From positions 558,001 through 622,000 of the forward strand of contig BCKQ01000003.1 of NCBI GenBank assembly GCA_001600695.1: 64,000 nucleotides of DNA. Reading direction: 5' to 3'. The position numbers were made by a program, and so were the translations under genes. Every line of letters begins with the position of its first letter. Position 1 is the stretch's first letter. Source of the stretch: Ascoidea asiatica. Lineage: Eukaryota > Ascomycota > Saccharomycetes > Ascoideales > Ascoideaceae. Positions 19,336-31,388 of the stretch are shown here, one piece after another. Under the pieces are notes generated by a model. It did no database searches and was not told the DNA's origin. It saw only the letters and a list, made by a program, of their open reading frames with translations.

Positions 19336-22269
19336 TCATTTTGATAAATCATTTAAGATTTTTTTAATAACAATTAGTCTGTTACATAAATTATTTACAT
19401 TTTTATCTTTAATTAAAACTTCATTAGATATTTCAATATTACTTGAAATTTCAATAATATTACTCATTTTATTTAAAAATTTATTCAATTTATCTTCAAC
19501 TTCTTGTGTTGAGAAAACTGGATCATTATCAAAATCAATTTTTTCAATAACTTCAATATAATCTTGTTTTATATCATTTAATAAAAAGTTACTTTTGAAA
19601 AATTCTTTTTTATCATCAACAATAAATAGTTTTTGTAATAATTTTAAAATATTTTCTTTAAATTTATTTACTTCATCATCACTAATATTATTATTTTCTA
19701 ATAAATCAAATTTTTCACCAGGAATATTAATTTTATTAACTTTAATTTCAAATGGTTTTGAAATTACTAAAACTTTATGGGAATTAGAATGATGATATCT
19801 AAATTCATAAACACCTTTTTCAAAATATAATAAATTATTGAAAAATTTAACATATCCAATTTTGTATTCTTCATTTTCATTTTCATTTTCAATTTGAATT
19901 TCACTTTCATTTAGTAAACCTTTATAATTCTCAATTGGTTGTTTTTTATTATTTTTATAAGCATTTGGAGAAATTGGAATCCAATGATTTTTTGAAGAAA
20001 TTTTTGTATTTAATCTTGATTTTGAAGTTGATAAAATTTTATACATTCCAATCCAATCTAATATATCATGATTTTTTGGAATTTTAAATTTTATAATTAT
20101 TGGTTCTCCAATATTAGTATATAAAGTTTTATTTTCTAAATTAGTTTTCATATTTAATATCTCAATTGAATATTTATTATCTTTGGATTTTGAAGTTGAA
20201 TTAATATTTTCATTGTTGATATTATTATCATTATCAATTGCTGTTTTTGAATCTGATAAGATTCCATTTTCTTTTACATTTTCTTTGACAACTTCTTTAA
20301 TGATTTTCTTTTCATTTAATTTAGTATTTGAATTTGAATTTGAGAAGGAATTTCTTTTAATGTGATTATCAAATACATTATTAATCTTTGGTAAAATTTT
20401 TTTAAATTCAATTGAAACTCCACTATCTTTTGAAACCTCTTGCTCACCATATAATTTAATCATATGAGGTTCTTCAACAAATTTTATCAAAAAGATTTGA
20501 TTTAGAGTTGAAAAGATTGAAATTATGAATAAAAATGAAGAACAAGTTATAATTGTTAAACCCCAAACACCTAATATACCTAAAATTCTTTCTGGATTAT
20601 TTAAATATCTATAAATACCAGATTTTGTTAAATTTTTTTTTGAATTTTTCAAAGGTAAAAAAAAATCTCCATAAAACCAACCAAATAAACCAATATTATT
20701 AATAATTGAATTATTACAAATAAAATTTAAAACAATTAAAAAAATTCCAATAATTATTCTTGAAGGTAAAAAAACTTGAATCAATCTTAATTCTTTAAAA
20801 GATAAAATAATCAAAAAATTATAAAAAGTTAAATAATTTAAATTATAATAAACACACCAATTATTAAAAGCATCATTTAAAGTTAAATCAAATTTTAAAT
20901 AAATTCTTGAAATTAATTGATTTTTTGATTGATTGTAAAGAATATAAAAAACAATTAAAGAATTTGAAATTTTTATAAATAAAGTTATTAGAAATAGATT
21001 AAAATTTGATTTGATATTTAAAGAAAGTATAATTATCAAAACATTTATAATTAAAGTTAAAAAATCAGTAATTCTAATAATTTTAAAATTTTTAAAAACT
21101 AATAATGGTTTTAAATTAAAAATTTTATTATCTAATTGAATTGAATTTTTAATAATTGAATTTAATGATAATGGTTGACCATAAATTTTATTAATATGAG
21201 GTTCTTCAAATTTATAAAGAAAAAAAAATTGTAATAAATGAGCAAAAATACTTATAAATAAAATTAAATAAGAATTTGCTAATAATGCAAAACCATAAAA
21301 ACCAATATAACCAATTGAATACATTGGATGAGGGAAAATATTAAAGACTCCATCAAAAATTAAATGATTATTCAATTGTAAGAAAAAAAAATCACCCCAA
21401 TACCAAGCATAATCTTTAACAATATTATGAGCATCAATTTTAACCCAAACATTGAATAAAATTAAAGAAATTGAAGAGATTATTCTAATAATATCAATAT
21501 AGAAAAAATTAGATTTTAAATCATTAAAATTATTAATATTTAAATTATTATATTTTTCATAAATGACTAAGATAAAAATACAAATATAATTTAAGAAATC
21601 TTGCATTAAAATTAAATCAACTAAATATCTAAAAACTAACCAAGAATTAAATTCAATTGGATAATCAATTGGATTATAATTATTACCAATTTTTATTTTT
21701 AAATTTTTTTTAATAAAATTTTGAATAAAATTATTTTTTTTAATATTTTTATAATTAAATAAATTTAAATTATTATCATTACACAAATTTATTATAAAAT
21801 TATTATTTGATTGATTATTTAATAAAATTCCAATACCAAAATTATAAGAAAATCTCCAAAATATGAAATTTGTGATAAAAATTTTTTTTATAGTATTAAA
21901 TTTCAAAAGTTCTGGAAATTTTTTATTATAATTAATTAAAAAAAATAAAACTAGAAAATTTAACAATAAGATAAATAAATTTAAATAATCTAAAATGGAT
22001 TTTTTAATAAATGGATTGAATAAAGTTTGTACCATATCATTTGTTTTTGGAATTGGGAAAATTTTATTATTTGAAGTTTTACCAAAAATGATTTTATTAT
22101 TATTTTGAATGAATAAATTACTATCTTTTGATAGTAATTTTGGATTAAAATAATTATTTTCACTTAAATTATCATTTTTGAAAGGATCATTTGAAGAGAT
22201 TGAATTTTTTTTTTCATTATCTAAATGACTATCGATTGTTGATTGTGTTGAAACATTTGACAACGTCAT
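19336..22269 (-). CDS. CHO2: Phosphatidylethanolamine N-methyltransferase
   Basis: The 977-residue enzyme carries out the first SAM-dependent methylation of phosphatidylethanolamine on the way to phosphatidylcholine, in the ER membrane. It has the tandem methyltransferase arrangement of Cho2: the first unit has FPHPMYSIGYIGFYG and ends in EEPHINKIYG (about residue 355), the second has SGIYRYLNNPERILG and ends in EEPHMIKLYG (about residue 600). Many hydrophobic helices fill residues 85-590. The C-terminal third is soluble, with an immunoglobulin-like part containing GEPIIIKFKIPKNHDILDWIGMY in two segments, as in fungal Cho2. Length is usual (S. cerevisiae 869) plus Asn/Lys-rich inserts. Its 3' end faces MRM2's end at 150 bases. 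Confidence 0.95.
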   Translation of the reverse strand: MTLSNVSTQSTIDSHLDNEKKNSISSNDPFKNDNLSENNYFNPKLLSKDSNLFIQNNNKIIFGKTSNNKIFPIPKTNDMVQTLFNPFIKKSILDYLNLFILLLNFLVLFFLINYNKKFPELLKFNTIKKIFITNFIFWRFSYNFGIGILLNNQSNNNFIINLCNDNNLNLFNYKNIKKNNFIQNFIKKNLKIKIGNNYNPIDYPIEFNSWLVFRYLVDLILMQDFLNYICIFILVIYEKYNNLNINNFNDLKSNFFYIDIIRIISSISLILFNVWVKIDAHNIVKDYAWYWGDFFFLQLNNHLIFDGVFNIFPHPMYSIGYIGFYGFALLANSYLILFISIFAHLLQFFFLYKFEEPHINKIYGQPLSLNSIIKNSIQLDNKIFNLKPLLVFKNFKIIRITDFLTLIINVLIIILSLNIKSNFNLFLITLFIKISNSLIVFYILYNQSKNQLISRIYLKFDLTLNDAFNNWCVYYNLNYLTFYNFLIILSFKELRLIQVFLPSRIIIGIFLIVLNFICNNSIINNIGLFGWFYGDFFLPLKNSKKNLTKSGIYRYLNNPERILGILGVWGLTIITCSSFLFIISIFSTLNQIFLIKFVEEPHMIKLYGEQEVSKDSGVSIEFKKILPKINNVFDNHIKRNSFSNSNSNTKLNEKKIIKEVVKENVKENGILSDSKTAIDNDNNINNENINSTSKSKDNKYSIEILNMKTNLENKTLYTNIGEPIIIKFKIPKNHDILDWIGMYKILSTSKSRLNTKISSKNHWIPISPNAYKNNKKQPIENYKGLLNESEIQIENENENEEYKIGYVKFFNNLLYFEKGVYEFRYHHSNSHKVLVISKPFEIKVNKINIPGEKFDLLENNNISDDEVNKFKENILKLLQKLFIVDDKKEFFKSNFLLNDIKQDYIEVIEKIDFDNDPVFSTQEVEDKLNKFLNKMSNIIEISSNIEISNEVLIKDKNVNNLCNRLIVIKKILNDLSK

Positions 22270-23144
22270 TTTTGATTATCTTATTTCTATTCAGTTAAAT
22301 GAATTGAACCATGAAATGAAAGTGATTGAATAAAAAAGAAGAATAAAATAGAAAAGGGAAATCAAAGACTATTTATACAATTTCAGACAGCGCTTAAGCC
22401 AAATCCGAACCCAATCAAAACAAAACAAACCAAAACAAAATAGAATTGCAAATTGATTCCATTGTTTTTTTTTTGCTTTTGGCCAGAAGAACTGAGAATT
22501 GGAATTTGATCAAGAAATGATTAAAGCAGTAATCAAAGCAGTAATTAGAGCAAAATCAGATTAAATGGTAAATTGTTGGGTGTTTATTAACAGAACAAGT
22601 CTGGTTTGATTCTGGCGTTTAGCGCAACTTCGGTGGTGTTGTGGATATTTTTCTGGGATTGAGTTCGGTTTGGCAGTTGCAAAAGTCCTGTGCAATTTTC
22701 CCTTGTCACGAAAAGAAACGTAAAACAAACGAAAAACGAAAAAGTCGGTTTGCTCCCGAGTTTATTGAGCCATCGGCTACTGCAGCCTTAAACTGGCATG
22801 TGATGGAAATCCAAGAGAATTGCTGGAACCCTCAAATATTTAAGAGGTCTGAAAAACAAATATCATGTGACATTGTACAAAAAGAGGTCTAAATTTTGCT
22901 TACGTAATTAAATCAAATAAAAGAGGCCATATTTATGGGTCTGCTTGTTTTTTCCTATATCCGATAATATTTTTAACCGATAAAACTAATAACTATTAAA
23001 GTAACCAAAATATCAATATTTATAATAAAATAATCATACAATTATTATAAAACTGCCATAAAATAATTGTAAAATGCAAGTCTATCAGAGTCATAAATTG
23101 TCTATATAAAAAACATATTACTAATAGTCAAATGAAATTTTTGA
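22270..23144. promoter_or_regulatory. CHO2 upstream region
   Basis: This 875-base stretch lies between the CHO2 start and the PLC1 3' end, so only CHO2 needs a promoter here. The part at about 22590-22870 is richer in G+C. It has two CATGTG cores, at 22797-22802 and 22864-22869 (the second CATGTGACAT). CATGTGAAAT is the binding site for Ino2-Ino4 in phospholipid genes of S. cerevisiae, so these are candidate inositol/choline-response elements, though Ino2-Ino4 targets differ among yeasts. An 83-codon open frame at 22641-22892 starts from a non-ATG codon and looks like chance. Confidence 0.45.
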
Positions 23145-24510
23145 TTAGTAGTTAATTTGAGATAAATTCATTTTAATAAAAAGTTTACTACCAAGAATGA
23201 TATCCCCATCAGAATCATAAATTGGAATATGTCTATATCCCTCTTTTAAATAAATTAATCTAGTTATAAAATATCCAACATCTTCATTTTCATTATCATT
23301 ATCATACTTATAATCATCTTCTTTATTTTTATCTTTAATACTAATCTTCAAAAATAAAAAATCTATATATTTTTGTTTAATATTAACTTGAAATTTATCA
23401 CTATAATTCCAATTGTTTTCAACACTATTTCTAATTGGTTTTTGACTTTTAAATCGAATTGTATCATCAAATTCATTATAATTATTGAAACTATAATCAC
23501 TCAAACATAATGAAGAGTTTAAAAAGTCTGAAGAATCTGAAGAATTTGATGATTCGGAAGATGATGAAGAATTTAAAGAATTCAATTCGCCATCATCACT
23601 ATCAATTATATTATTTTTAGAATTTTGTTTATCTTGTCCAATTATTTCGACAATTATATAAGGATTTCTAACTTCTCTATTATTTTTTTTTAATCCAATT
23701 CCTGATATAATTTCAATATCAAATTTGATATATTTATTATTTATTTTACTCATTTGATTTTTTTTATTTCTAAGATATTCAGGCTTTAATACATATCCAA
23801 ACTTATTTTCCCCATTACAATTAAACATTGCTTCATTTAATTGTTGTCCTAAGTCTTTAGTTTGCCAATTTGTTGCAACATATTGACATCCATGTTTCCA
23901 ATAATTTATTGGATTAAAATTACTTGAATTAACTCGAAATCCAGAAGGATAAATTCTATTAAAATAATTTTTATTATGTTCATCTAATTTTTCTCTTTTA
24001 TTTTTATCTTCAATCATACCATTTATTTTATTTTCACTAAATGAAAAACAATGAAATTTATCTTTACATTCTGGTAATGAAAATTTCTTGAATTTTAATC
24101 CATAAATATAACTTATTGCACAAAGTTCTGGGATAACTTTAAATTTATAATTACTATTGTTATTACTACAATCATAATTATTATTATTTCTTAAAGAAAT
24201 AATTCTAGAATTTTTGATATTATTCTCATTTATAATTTTTATTCTATTTTTTTTGATTTTTTTATTTTTATTTTTTATTATATTTCTGTTTTTTCTCACT
24301 CTTATAATTCTCTGAAAATTTTCTTTTATTACCTTTTTTCTACCTCTAAAACATTTTTTATTTTCAATATTATTAGTTTCAATAATAGTATCAATTGTCT
24401 CTTCATTTCTAGAGAATGAATCAATAGAAGATGATAATGATGATATTGGAGTACATGTTAATGATAATGAAGAATTCAATGAAGATGATGATGTTCCTGA
24501 AGAAGAAGAA

Positions 24511-24555
<45 letters not shown>

Positions 24556-27149
24556 ACTGATGAATGCTTTATTTCCGAAGTTTTCAATGATAAAAATTCG
24601 TTGTCTCCCATGGTTGACAATTTTAAGCTACTATTGGATCTTATAGATGCAGACTCTGAGAACAATGAAGAAGAAGATGTTGATTCTGATGACGATGATT
24701 CTGAAACTTTTGGAATAATCTCAGATAAATCAACTTGTGATTTATCAAAATTATTATCTCTTTTAATTTTTATTATAATTTTATTTTTCAAATCTAATGG
24801 ACTTGGTAAATCTTTAATTGAATTTTCATCTTCACTATTTTGAATAATTAGCATATCTCCTAAAATATTAAGAAATGAATCTTTCACATATTTCTGATAA
24901 TTTTTTTTACAATGAATTTCAATTGATAACATTAATGGTAAACATGAATTATAAAATCCATAGTTTCTAACAGTTTTTAGTACATCTTCTAAATTACATG
25001 GTGATGTAAATGTTAATCCATGACTCACAACTGGTCCATTTTCACCATCCCAAATATCAATTTCAATTGATTTACATCCTTTTTTCAATGCATTAATATA
25101 TCCTTCAATTGATGAAAATCCTTTAACTTGTTTACCTAAAAGATATGTATTATGAGATGATGAAATAAAATATTCATTCATTGGTCTTGTAAAATTTGTT
25201 GTTTCTGGTAAATCTTTACTTTCTTTAAAATACTCACTTTCAACTAAATAATTTATAAATGAATTCAAACTTAAAAGACTTTCATTATTATTATTTTTAT
25301 TATCACACGAATATTTCAAAAATAATTTTTGAATATCAGAATCACTCATTGATATTTCTTTTTGTACATTTTTCAAAAATGATTGAAATTGTTCAGATGT
25401 CATACAATTTTTATTAATATTTATATTGTTTTTAACAATTTTTCTGAATATATCAGAAATATCTTTTCTATAAGAGTTCAAATAATTAATTATTTCTTTT
25501 GTTTCATGAAAATCTATACGACTTTTCTTAGACGGATTGAATTTTTTATTATTAAATAATTCAAAAGCTTGAGAACTGGAAATAAAAGTTTGACTTTTTT
25601 TAAGAAATTTTTTAAATTCTTCAAAAGATAAAATCTGAGCTTTAATATAGTTTTCGTTAGTATAACTTCTAGTAGATGTTTCAAAAACATCAAAATCGAA
25701 AAAATTTTGCCATTGAAGTGAAAATCTATCTTCGAAATTTAAATTTTTAAATAAAATTTTATTATAATCTTTTAAAAAGTATAGAATATTAATAAGTAAT
25801 TTAAATTCATTTTCATTCGAGCCTATAATATGTAAGATTTTTATTGAATTTTTCCTTCGACCACCTATTGAAATATGGGATTTCAATTTACGACTTAAAT
25901 CATTTAAAAAAGCAGAAGATAAAGTTGATTCCAAAGATAATATTGATTCACTACTTTTAAGACAGTTATTACCAGTAGTATTATTATTACTATCATTTGA
26001 CATGGTTTCATTGGTTTTATGTTTATATATTATTGTTGCCCAGTTACATTTTAGGTTACTTAAACTATTTGGCATTAATAAATTTTTGTAAGACTCAGCA
26101 TCTTTATTTATTCTTATATCTATTATATCTTCAATATTGAAAAAGTTAAAGTTTGAACTTAAATTTGAATTAGAATTGAAATTAGAGAGAGAAGAATGAG
26201 TAGGTAAATGAGGATTTGATAATGAATGTGAATTTGTAAGATAATTTTTTGTAGTAAGTGATTGTGATAATAATAGAGATGATGTTGATCTTTTTAATGA
26301 ATTATTTTGATTCCAATTTAGGGTAAAATTTGAGCCAGATAAATTTATTTTGAATAAAAATGACATTTTCTTATCTTTTGAAACTTTAAGTAATGATATT
26401 CCATTATTAAGAAATAAAGATGGTATTGACTGTTTTAGAGGAAATCTAATCATATCATCAAAATTAACTGAATTATTATTAGCTGACAAGCTTTTAGAAT
26501 TTAATAATGAATTTGTCCTGTCATAATGACTGCAAATATCATTGTAGTTATCATTAACATTACCATTATTAATAGCATTATTTTTACAATTACTATTATA
26601 ATTATAATTATTATCATTAATAAATGATGCTATGGAAATATTTTGATTAAGTTTATTATTTATTAGGTGAGCATTTTTATGATAGTTATTAGTGATTAAT
26701 TTTTTGATAAAAAATTTAGTTGAATAAAAAAAATTGAATTTTTGAAGACTACTACTAAGAGTATTAGCATCAAAATTAGTTGAATTTATGAATTTATAAT
26801 TGTCATTAAATTTATTGTCATTTAAATGAGAATTAAAATATACTGTCTTTTTATTTACAAGAAAATCTGATTGAGAAGAAGTAGAAAAGGGAGTAGAACA
26901 TAATGTACTAGAAGATGAAAAAAGTTGAACATTACTTTTTTGAAGTATTTTTGGATAAGATGTCAGAGATGAGCATTCTTGGAGAAAGGTTGGATTATTT
27001 AGGTTATTTATATTTTTTGAGTTATTTTTTTTAGATATAGCAATATTTTTTGAAATATTCTTTGAATTAATTATATAATCATCTTTTTCTTTTTCATTTT
27101 CGACTATTATATCATCATCATCTTGATTTAATATATTGCTATCTATCAT
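23145..27149 (-). CDS. PLC1: Phosphoinositide-specific phospholipase C
   Basis: The 1,334-residue protein hydrolyses PIP2 to IP3 and diacylglycerol. Domain order is that of Plc1: a Ser/Asn-rich N-terminus, a PH-like region (about 250-470), an EF-hand region (about 510-635), the X domain (about 645-790) with the catalytic His at H666 in SSSHNTYLL and a second His in VVSHGLTF, a long Ser/basic linker (about 810-1005), the Y domain (about 1010-1130, with RIYPSGFRVNSSNFNP and YWKHGCQYVATNWQT), and a C-terminal C2 domain (IKFDIEIISGIGL). Calcium should be required. It is longer than S. cerevisiae Plc1 (869 residues) because of N-terminal and linker expansions, including a Ser run coded by repeated TCA. 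It probably has a long 5' leader extending to about 28.7 kb. Confidence 0.95.
24511..24553. repeat. (GAT)n trinucleotide run inside PLC1
   Basis: An almost pure GAT run on the forward strand, read as repeated TCA (Ser) in PLC1, lies in the X-Y linker. Neighbouring GAA/GAT triplets extend the low-complexity tract. Such runs vary in length between strains. Confidence 0.9.
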
Positions 27150-28650
27150 TTTGAAATTATTAACTTAGATTAATTGTTTTGATTAAAATATTGAAAAAGG
27201 ACCAATGAAGTTATGATAGTAATATAAAGTTATGATAATAATAAAAAGAATAATAATTAAGTAATATAATGATAAATTATTAAAAATAAATAATTTAATG
27301 TGAAATTTTGAATTTATTGTAAAAAGAAGATGAATAGAAGTATTTATATGATAATAATAATTAAAATAATATAATGAATTTTTTCATAAAATATTTTAAA
27401 AATAATTGGATTAAAAAATTAGTATTATAATTGTACAAGTGTAAAGATGATTATCATATAAAAATACTTTTAATAATGTACTCAAATAGTATATATAAAT
27501 ATATTAAAATTGATAATATAATTTAATTGGTAAAGATGAATGAAAATCTTTGTTTTAGTTTTTTGAAATATTTTTTAATTTTTAGTTAAAAAATAATTTT
27601 GAAAAACAATTTAAGATAAAAAGAAAAAAGTAATTCTAGTACAATACTAGTAAAATAGCAATTTCAAATATTTTTTTTTTTTTTAGTTATTGTTAGACTG
27701 ATTAAGTTAACAGATTAATTGAAATTTGAATAAGACTTGATATAATAAAAAGTATAAGAATAATAAGAATAAGAATTAGAATAAGAATAAGATTGAAAGA
27801 ATATAATAGAAAAGAGAAGAAAAAGGAAGTTAATTGAATTTTATTGGATAATTGATTGGACAGTTGATTGAATGATTGATTGAATTATAATTGAATGTAT
27901 TCAATAAATTATATTGGTTAATGATTAAATTCGTAAGTTAATTGAAAATAATCTCGGATACTTATTATGATTAAAGACAATATTACTTTTTAATGTATAT
28001 AAAATTAGACTTGAAATAGTTTTGAAATCTTAGATTTAAAACAAAAAAAAACTTAGATTATTAATATTCAGAATTTTAAACAATAGTGAATTGAATATTA
28101 AATATTAAATATTGAATATTAAAAATTGGATTTGAAAATTTGAAACTTGAAATTTGAAATTTGAAAAATGAGCTTTCAAAATTTTAATTTGAGATTTGAA
28201 AATTTTGAAATGAATTTGATATATTTTATCTATTTTATTTTTATTATCTTTGATTGAAAGTTATATGAAGTAAATTAATTATATTAATTTTCTTTTTAGT
28301 TATTTAGAATAATTAAATAAATGATAATAAAGAAAGTATATCAAATTGAATTAAATTGAATAAAACTACAATAGTTTGAATTCTTCAATTATTCTTCAGT
28401 TATTTTTTAACTAGTTTTTAATATTATTTACCAAATTTTAGTAAATTTTAAATGAGATTAAGTAAAATTAAATGATTAATATGATTGATTTCTTAGAAGT
28501 TCTTTAGAACAAATATCATAATTATTACCACAAGTAATATTTAGAGTAAAACTTAACAGAAAGATTAAATAGAAAGATTAAATAGAAAGATTAAACTGAA
28601 TTGAAAATAAGGAGATTTTGTTTCAAAAAAGGGAAATAAATATTATTTAT
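27150..28650 (-). other. Probable long 5' leader of PLC1
   Basis: No gene is visible. On the forward strand this 1.5 kb is purine-biased (A and GA-rich), so on the PLC1 sense strand it is pyrimidine-rich, the same bias seen upstream of forward-strand genes in this window. I read it as an extended leader or promoter-proximal region of PLC1. A TATATA-like element at about 28692-28700, facing leftward, is a possible TATA box at its far end. Simple repeats of GAATA type are scattered through it. Confidence 0.35.
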
Positions 28651-29017
28651 ATTCTTTTTTAGTCAGTAATTACTTAGAGATGGAAAAGATGCTTATATAC
28701 TTTTTTTATTGTTGTTATTGTTTTTGTTTTTGTTATTGTTCTTGCAGTATTATTATGTTGTTATTATTACAGTATATTATTACTATGTTACTAAGTTACT
28801 AAGGTATTACTATTGATATTGTTATTTTTGTGTGATTTTGGAGAGGTTGGCAAATGAATGATGTTTCTGGTGACAGAGAAGTGGTTTTTTAGGTTAGGAG
28901 CAACAGGCTCCATCCACCTTTGGCTGTAGTAAAGCCAGTTAACTAGGTAACTCGGTAATGTAATTCTTTTTGTCCTCTATGAAACTGCCAAATCCAATCA
29001 GCACACCTTCATTTTGT

Positions 29018-29030
29018 TGCTACAGTAGCA
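29018..29030. repeat. Short perfect inverted repeat TGCTACAGTAGCA
   Basis: Five-base arms TGCTA/TAGCA around CAG, inside the G+C-richer island upstream of PLC1. It is followed by CTGTAC, so the ACAGTA/TACTGT word recurs on both strands. It is a plausible dimeric protein-binding site. Confidence 0.5.
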
Positions 29031-31324
29031 CTGTACGGTATCGTTATTACTGTCGCACTGCACTGTTCAGTACTACCACTTGTAGTAACTAGGGAACTTT
29101 AAGGTTACCCGCTTACAGCTCCAAGGCTTTTCCCAGTGCTGTATTATACACTAATTATACAAATTTTGTACTGTTGTTCGTTCTCCAACTCTACTGCCAT
29201 AGTGACCACCTCTACTACCGCTATCATCACTCTAGTTATATTATGGTGGGATGGATCTGTGTGCGTGTATGTACACGTTAACATTAATTGAAATCAATAA
29301 TTTGAATAATCTGAGCACCTCGAACAATTATTACAATCAATATAAATGTTAGGCTTCTTTTCAAAACGGGATGTTGTGCAGTTGAAGTGACAAATAAGCT
29401 TCCCTTTTGCTGGTGAAGTGCAATCAAATAGCTTAAGTTGGCGTTTACAAATGCATTTGTCTGTGAACTCTAATAACTTCACCAGATGTCCAGATTAAAG
29501 GAGTGAATCTTAAACTCTAATAGCCAGATGAGTTTTTCAATTTCGTTGACTGTTTCTGTATTCAAACTTGCTGGTAACAATAGTATAAAAATTGCCAGTT
29601 GCCGCTGCATCTCATTCAATTATGGATGAGGTTAATAGATTTAGGTAAGTTACCGATAAAAAGATAAAAAATATAAAAGCACACACATTTTATTTATAAA
29701 TAAACAAACATATTTAATTGATTAATTAATTAATTAATGAATGTATGAATGAATGAATTATAAATAACCATTGTACAGTAAATAGATACACCATCTACTA
29801 CTACAGACACCAGTAAGTGAAAAAGATGTTCTAGTTTGTTCTTAAGCCATTCCTTCAAGCCAACAATGAATAATATTTCTGATTAATCTGCTCTAGACTC
29901 GAGGATAAAGATTCCTTCGTTTGCAATGTTTTCTCTGGACATTACTGTAACGTTACCACTCCAGTAAAGTAGTAAATTAGTAAATTAGTAAAATAGTAAA
30001 GTATTACTAGTAGTTACTACTTTTAAATTTCAATTCTCATTTCAGGTATAAATAAATAATTTAACTTTAATTTGCAACTTTCTCGTATCTAAAGAGAAAA
30101 GTGTTGGCCAATAACAATCATCAATATTTGTCAGACGAGTACGGTAATCTGGCCTTAAATCCGCCAAAACACAACAGTAACTTTACTTACTCTTATTAAA
30201 GTAAATACTGTGCAAAATGCACTTCTAAGTGAAAAAAAAATAATAATCCATAACTTTAACTTGAACATTCGACTAAAAATGTCTAGAGATGTCTTATTAT
30301 ATTCAAAATATGTTTTTGAACTAACTATATTTGAAGAGAAAACAAAGAAAATGCTCACTCACACAATTCAAAATATTTCAATGACTAGGATTTTATATTT
30401 ATTAATAATATTATAATGACTGATTTACTTATTTTTTTTGTTTTTATTTTCTTTTTAAAGGTGAGTTATGATCAATATTTTTTTGTATTCTTTAAATATT
30501 TAAATATTTTCATGGAAACCCCTTTAGCGATTTATTTAGTTTCAAAATAAAAAAGTTTTTGTAATTTAAACTAAAATTTTTAAAACAGGATTAACAATTT
30601 AATCTGAATAAAGTTTTTGTAAATGTACTGAATATCTTTCAATTGTAAGTTAGGTTAATCCACTTCAACTTTTCTCATCTCATCTATCATAAACAAAAAA
30701 AAAAATATTAAAAATAACTTTGGACCCAAATAATTGGGCTTATTTAAATCTGAGAACCCATTAAAAATAAAAGAAAATAAAAAGTACTTTTACTTTTTAA
30801 ATACGTAGAGTATTTATTTCTAAAATCAATTAATTAATTAATCAATTAATTTACTCTATTTAGAATTGAGGTTCTTTTAAAGGAGTGTAACGCATGAATA
30901 GAGTCCTGATTAGACAGCTGTGAGAGAAGTGTGTGTTACCTAGAGAATAAAATTATAACTTACAGTAATAATTTAACTTTCTGCAATACTCCGTGTTAAA
31001 TTAATTATAAATAAATATAAATATGAATAAAAATATAAACACAGTACGAATAAAAAAATTAATTAGAATATAAAGTTAACGTTAACGTTAATATTAATTA
31101 ATTTTCAATTAAAATATTTAGAAAAAAATGATAATTTTCAGACATTCACACCGAGAAATACTTGAATAACTTAAATTAGTTATAACTCTATAATAATTGT
31201 ATAATTATTATAATAACCAGTGCCGCTGCTACAGTATTCAATTAGTAGTATATTTTTAAAGTAACAATGTAAATTCCTATTTGAGGATAATATTCATTTA
31301 TAATTATTTCATAACTAAAAAAAT

Positions 31325-31388
31325 TGAAAGAATTAAAAGAACTAAAAGAACTAAAAGAACTAAAAGAACCAAAAGAGCTAAAAGATTT
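31325..31388 (+). repeat. Minisatellite, 9-base unit AAAAGAACT
   Basis: About six imperfect tandem copies of a purine-rich nine-base unit (AAAAGAACT, drifting to AAAAGAACC and AAAAGAGCT), in the gene-poor region. No coding role is seen. Confidence 0.85.

Noticed and set aside
22641..22892. 83-codon frame upstream of CHO2
   Set aside because: Non-ATG start and mixed composition; it lies in a G+C-richer promoter block where stops are simply rarer.
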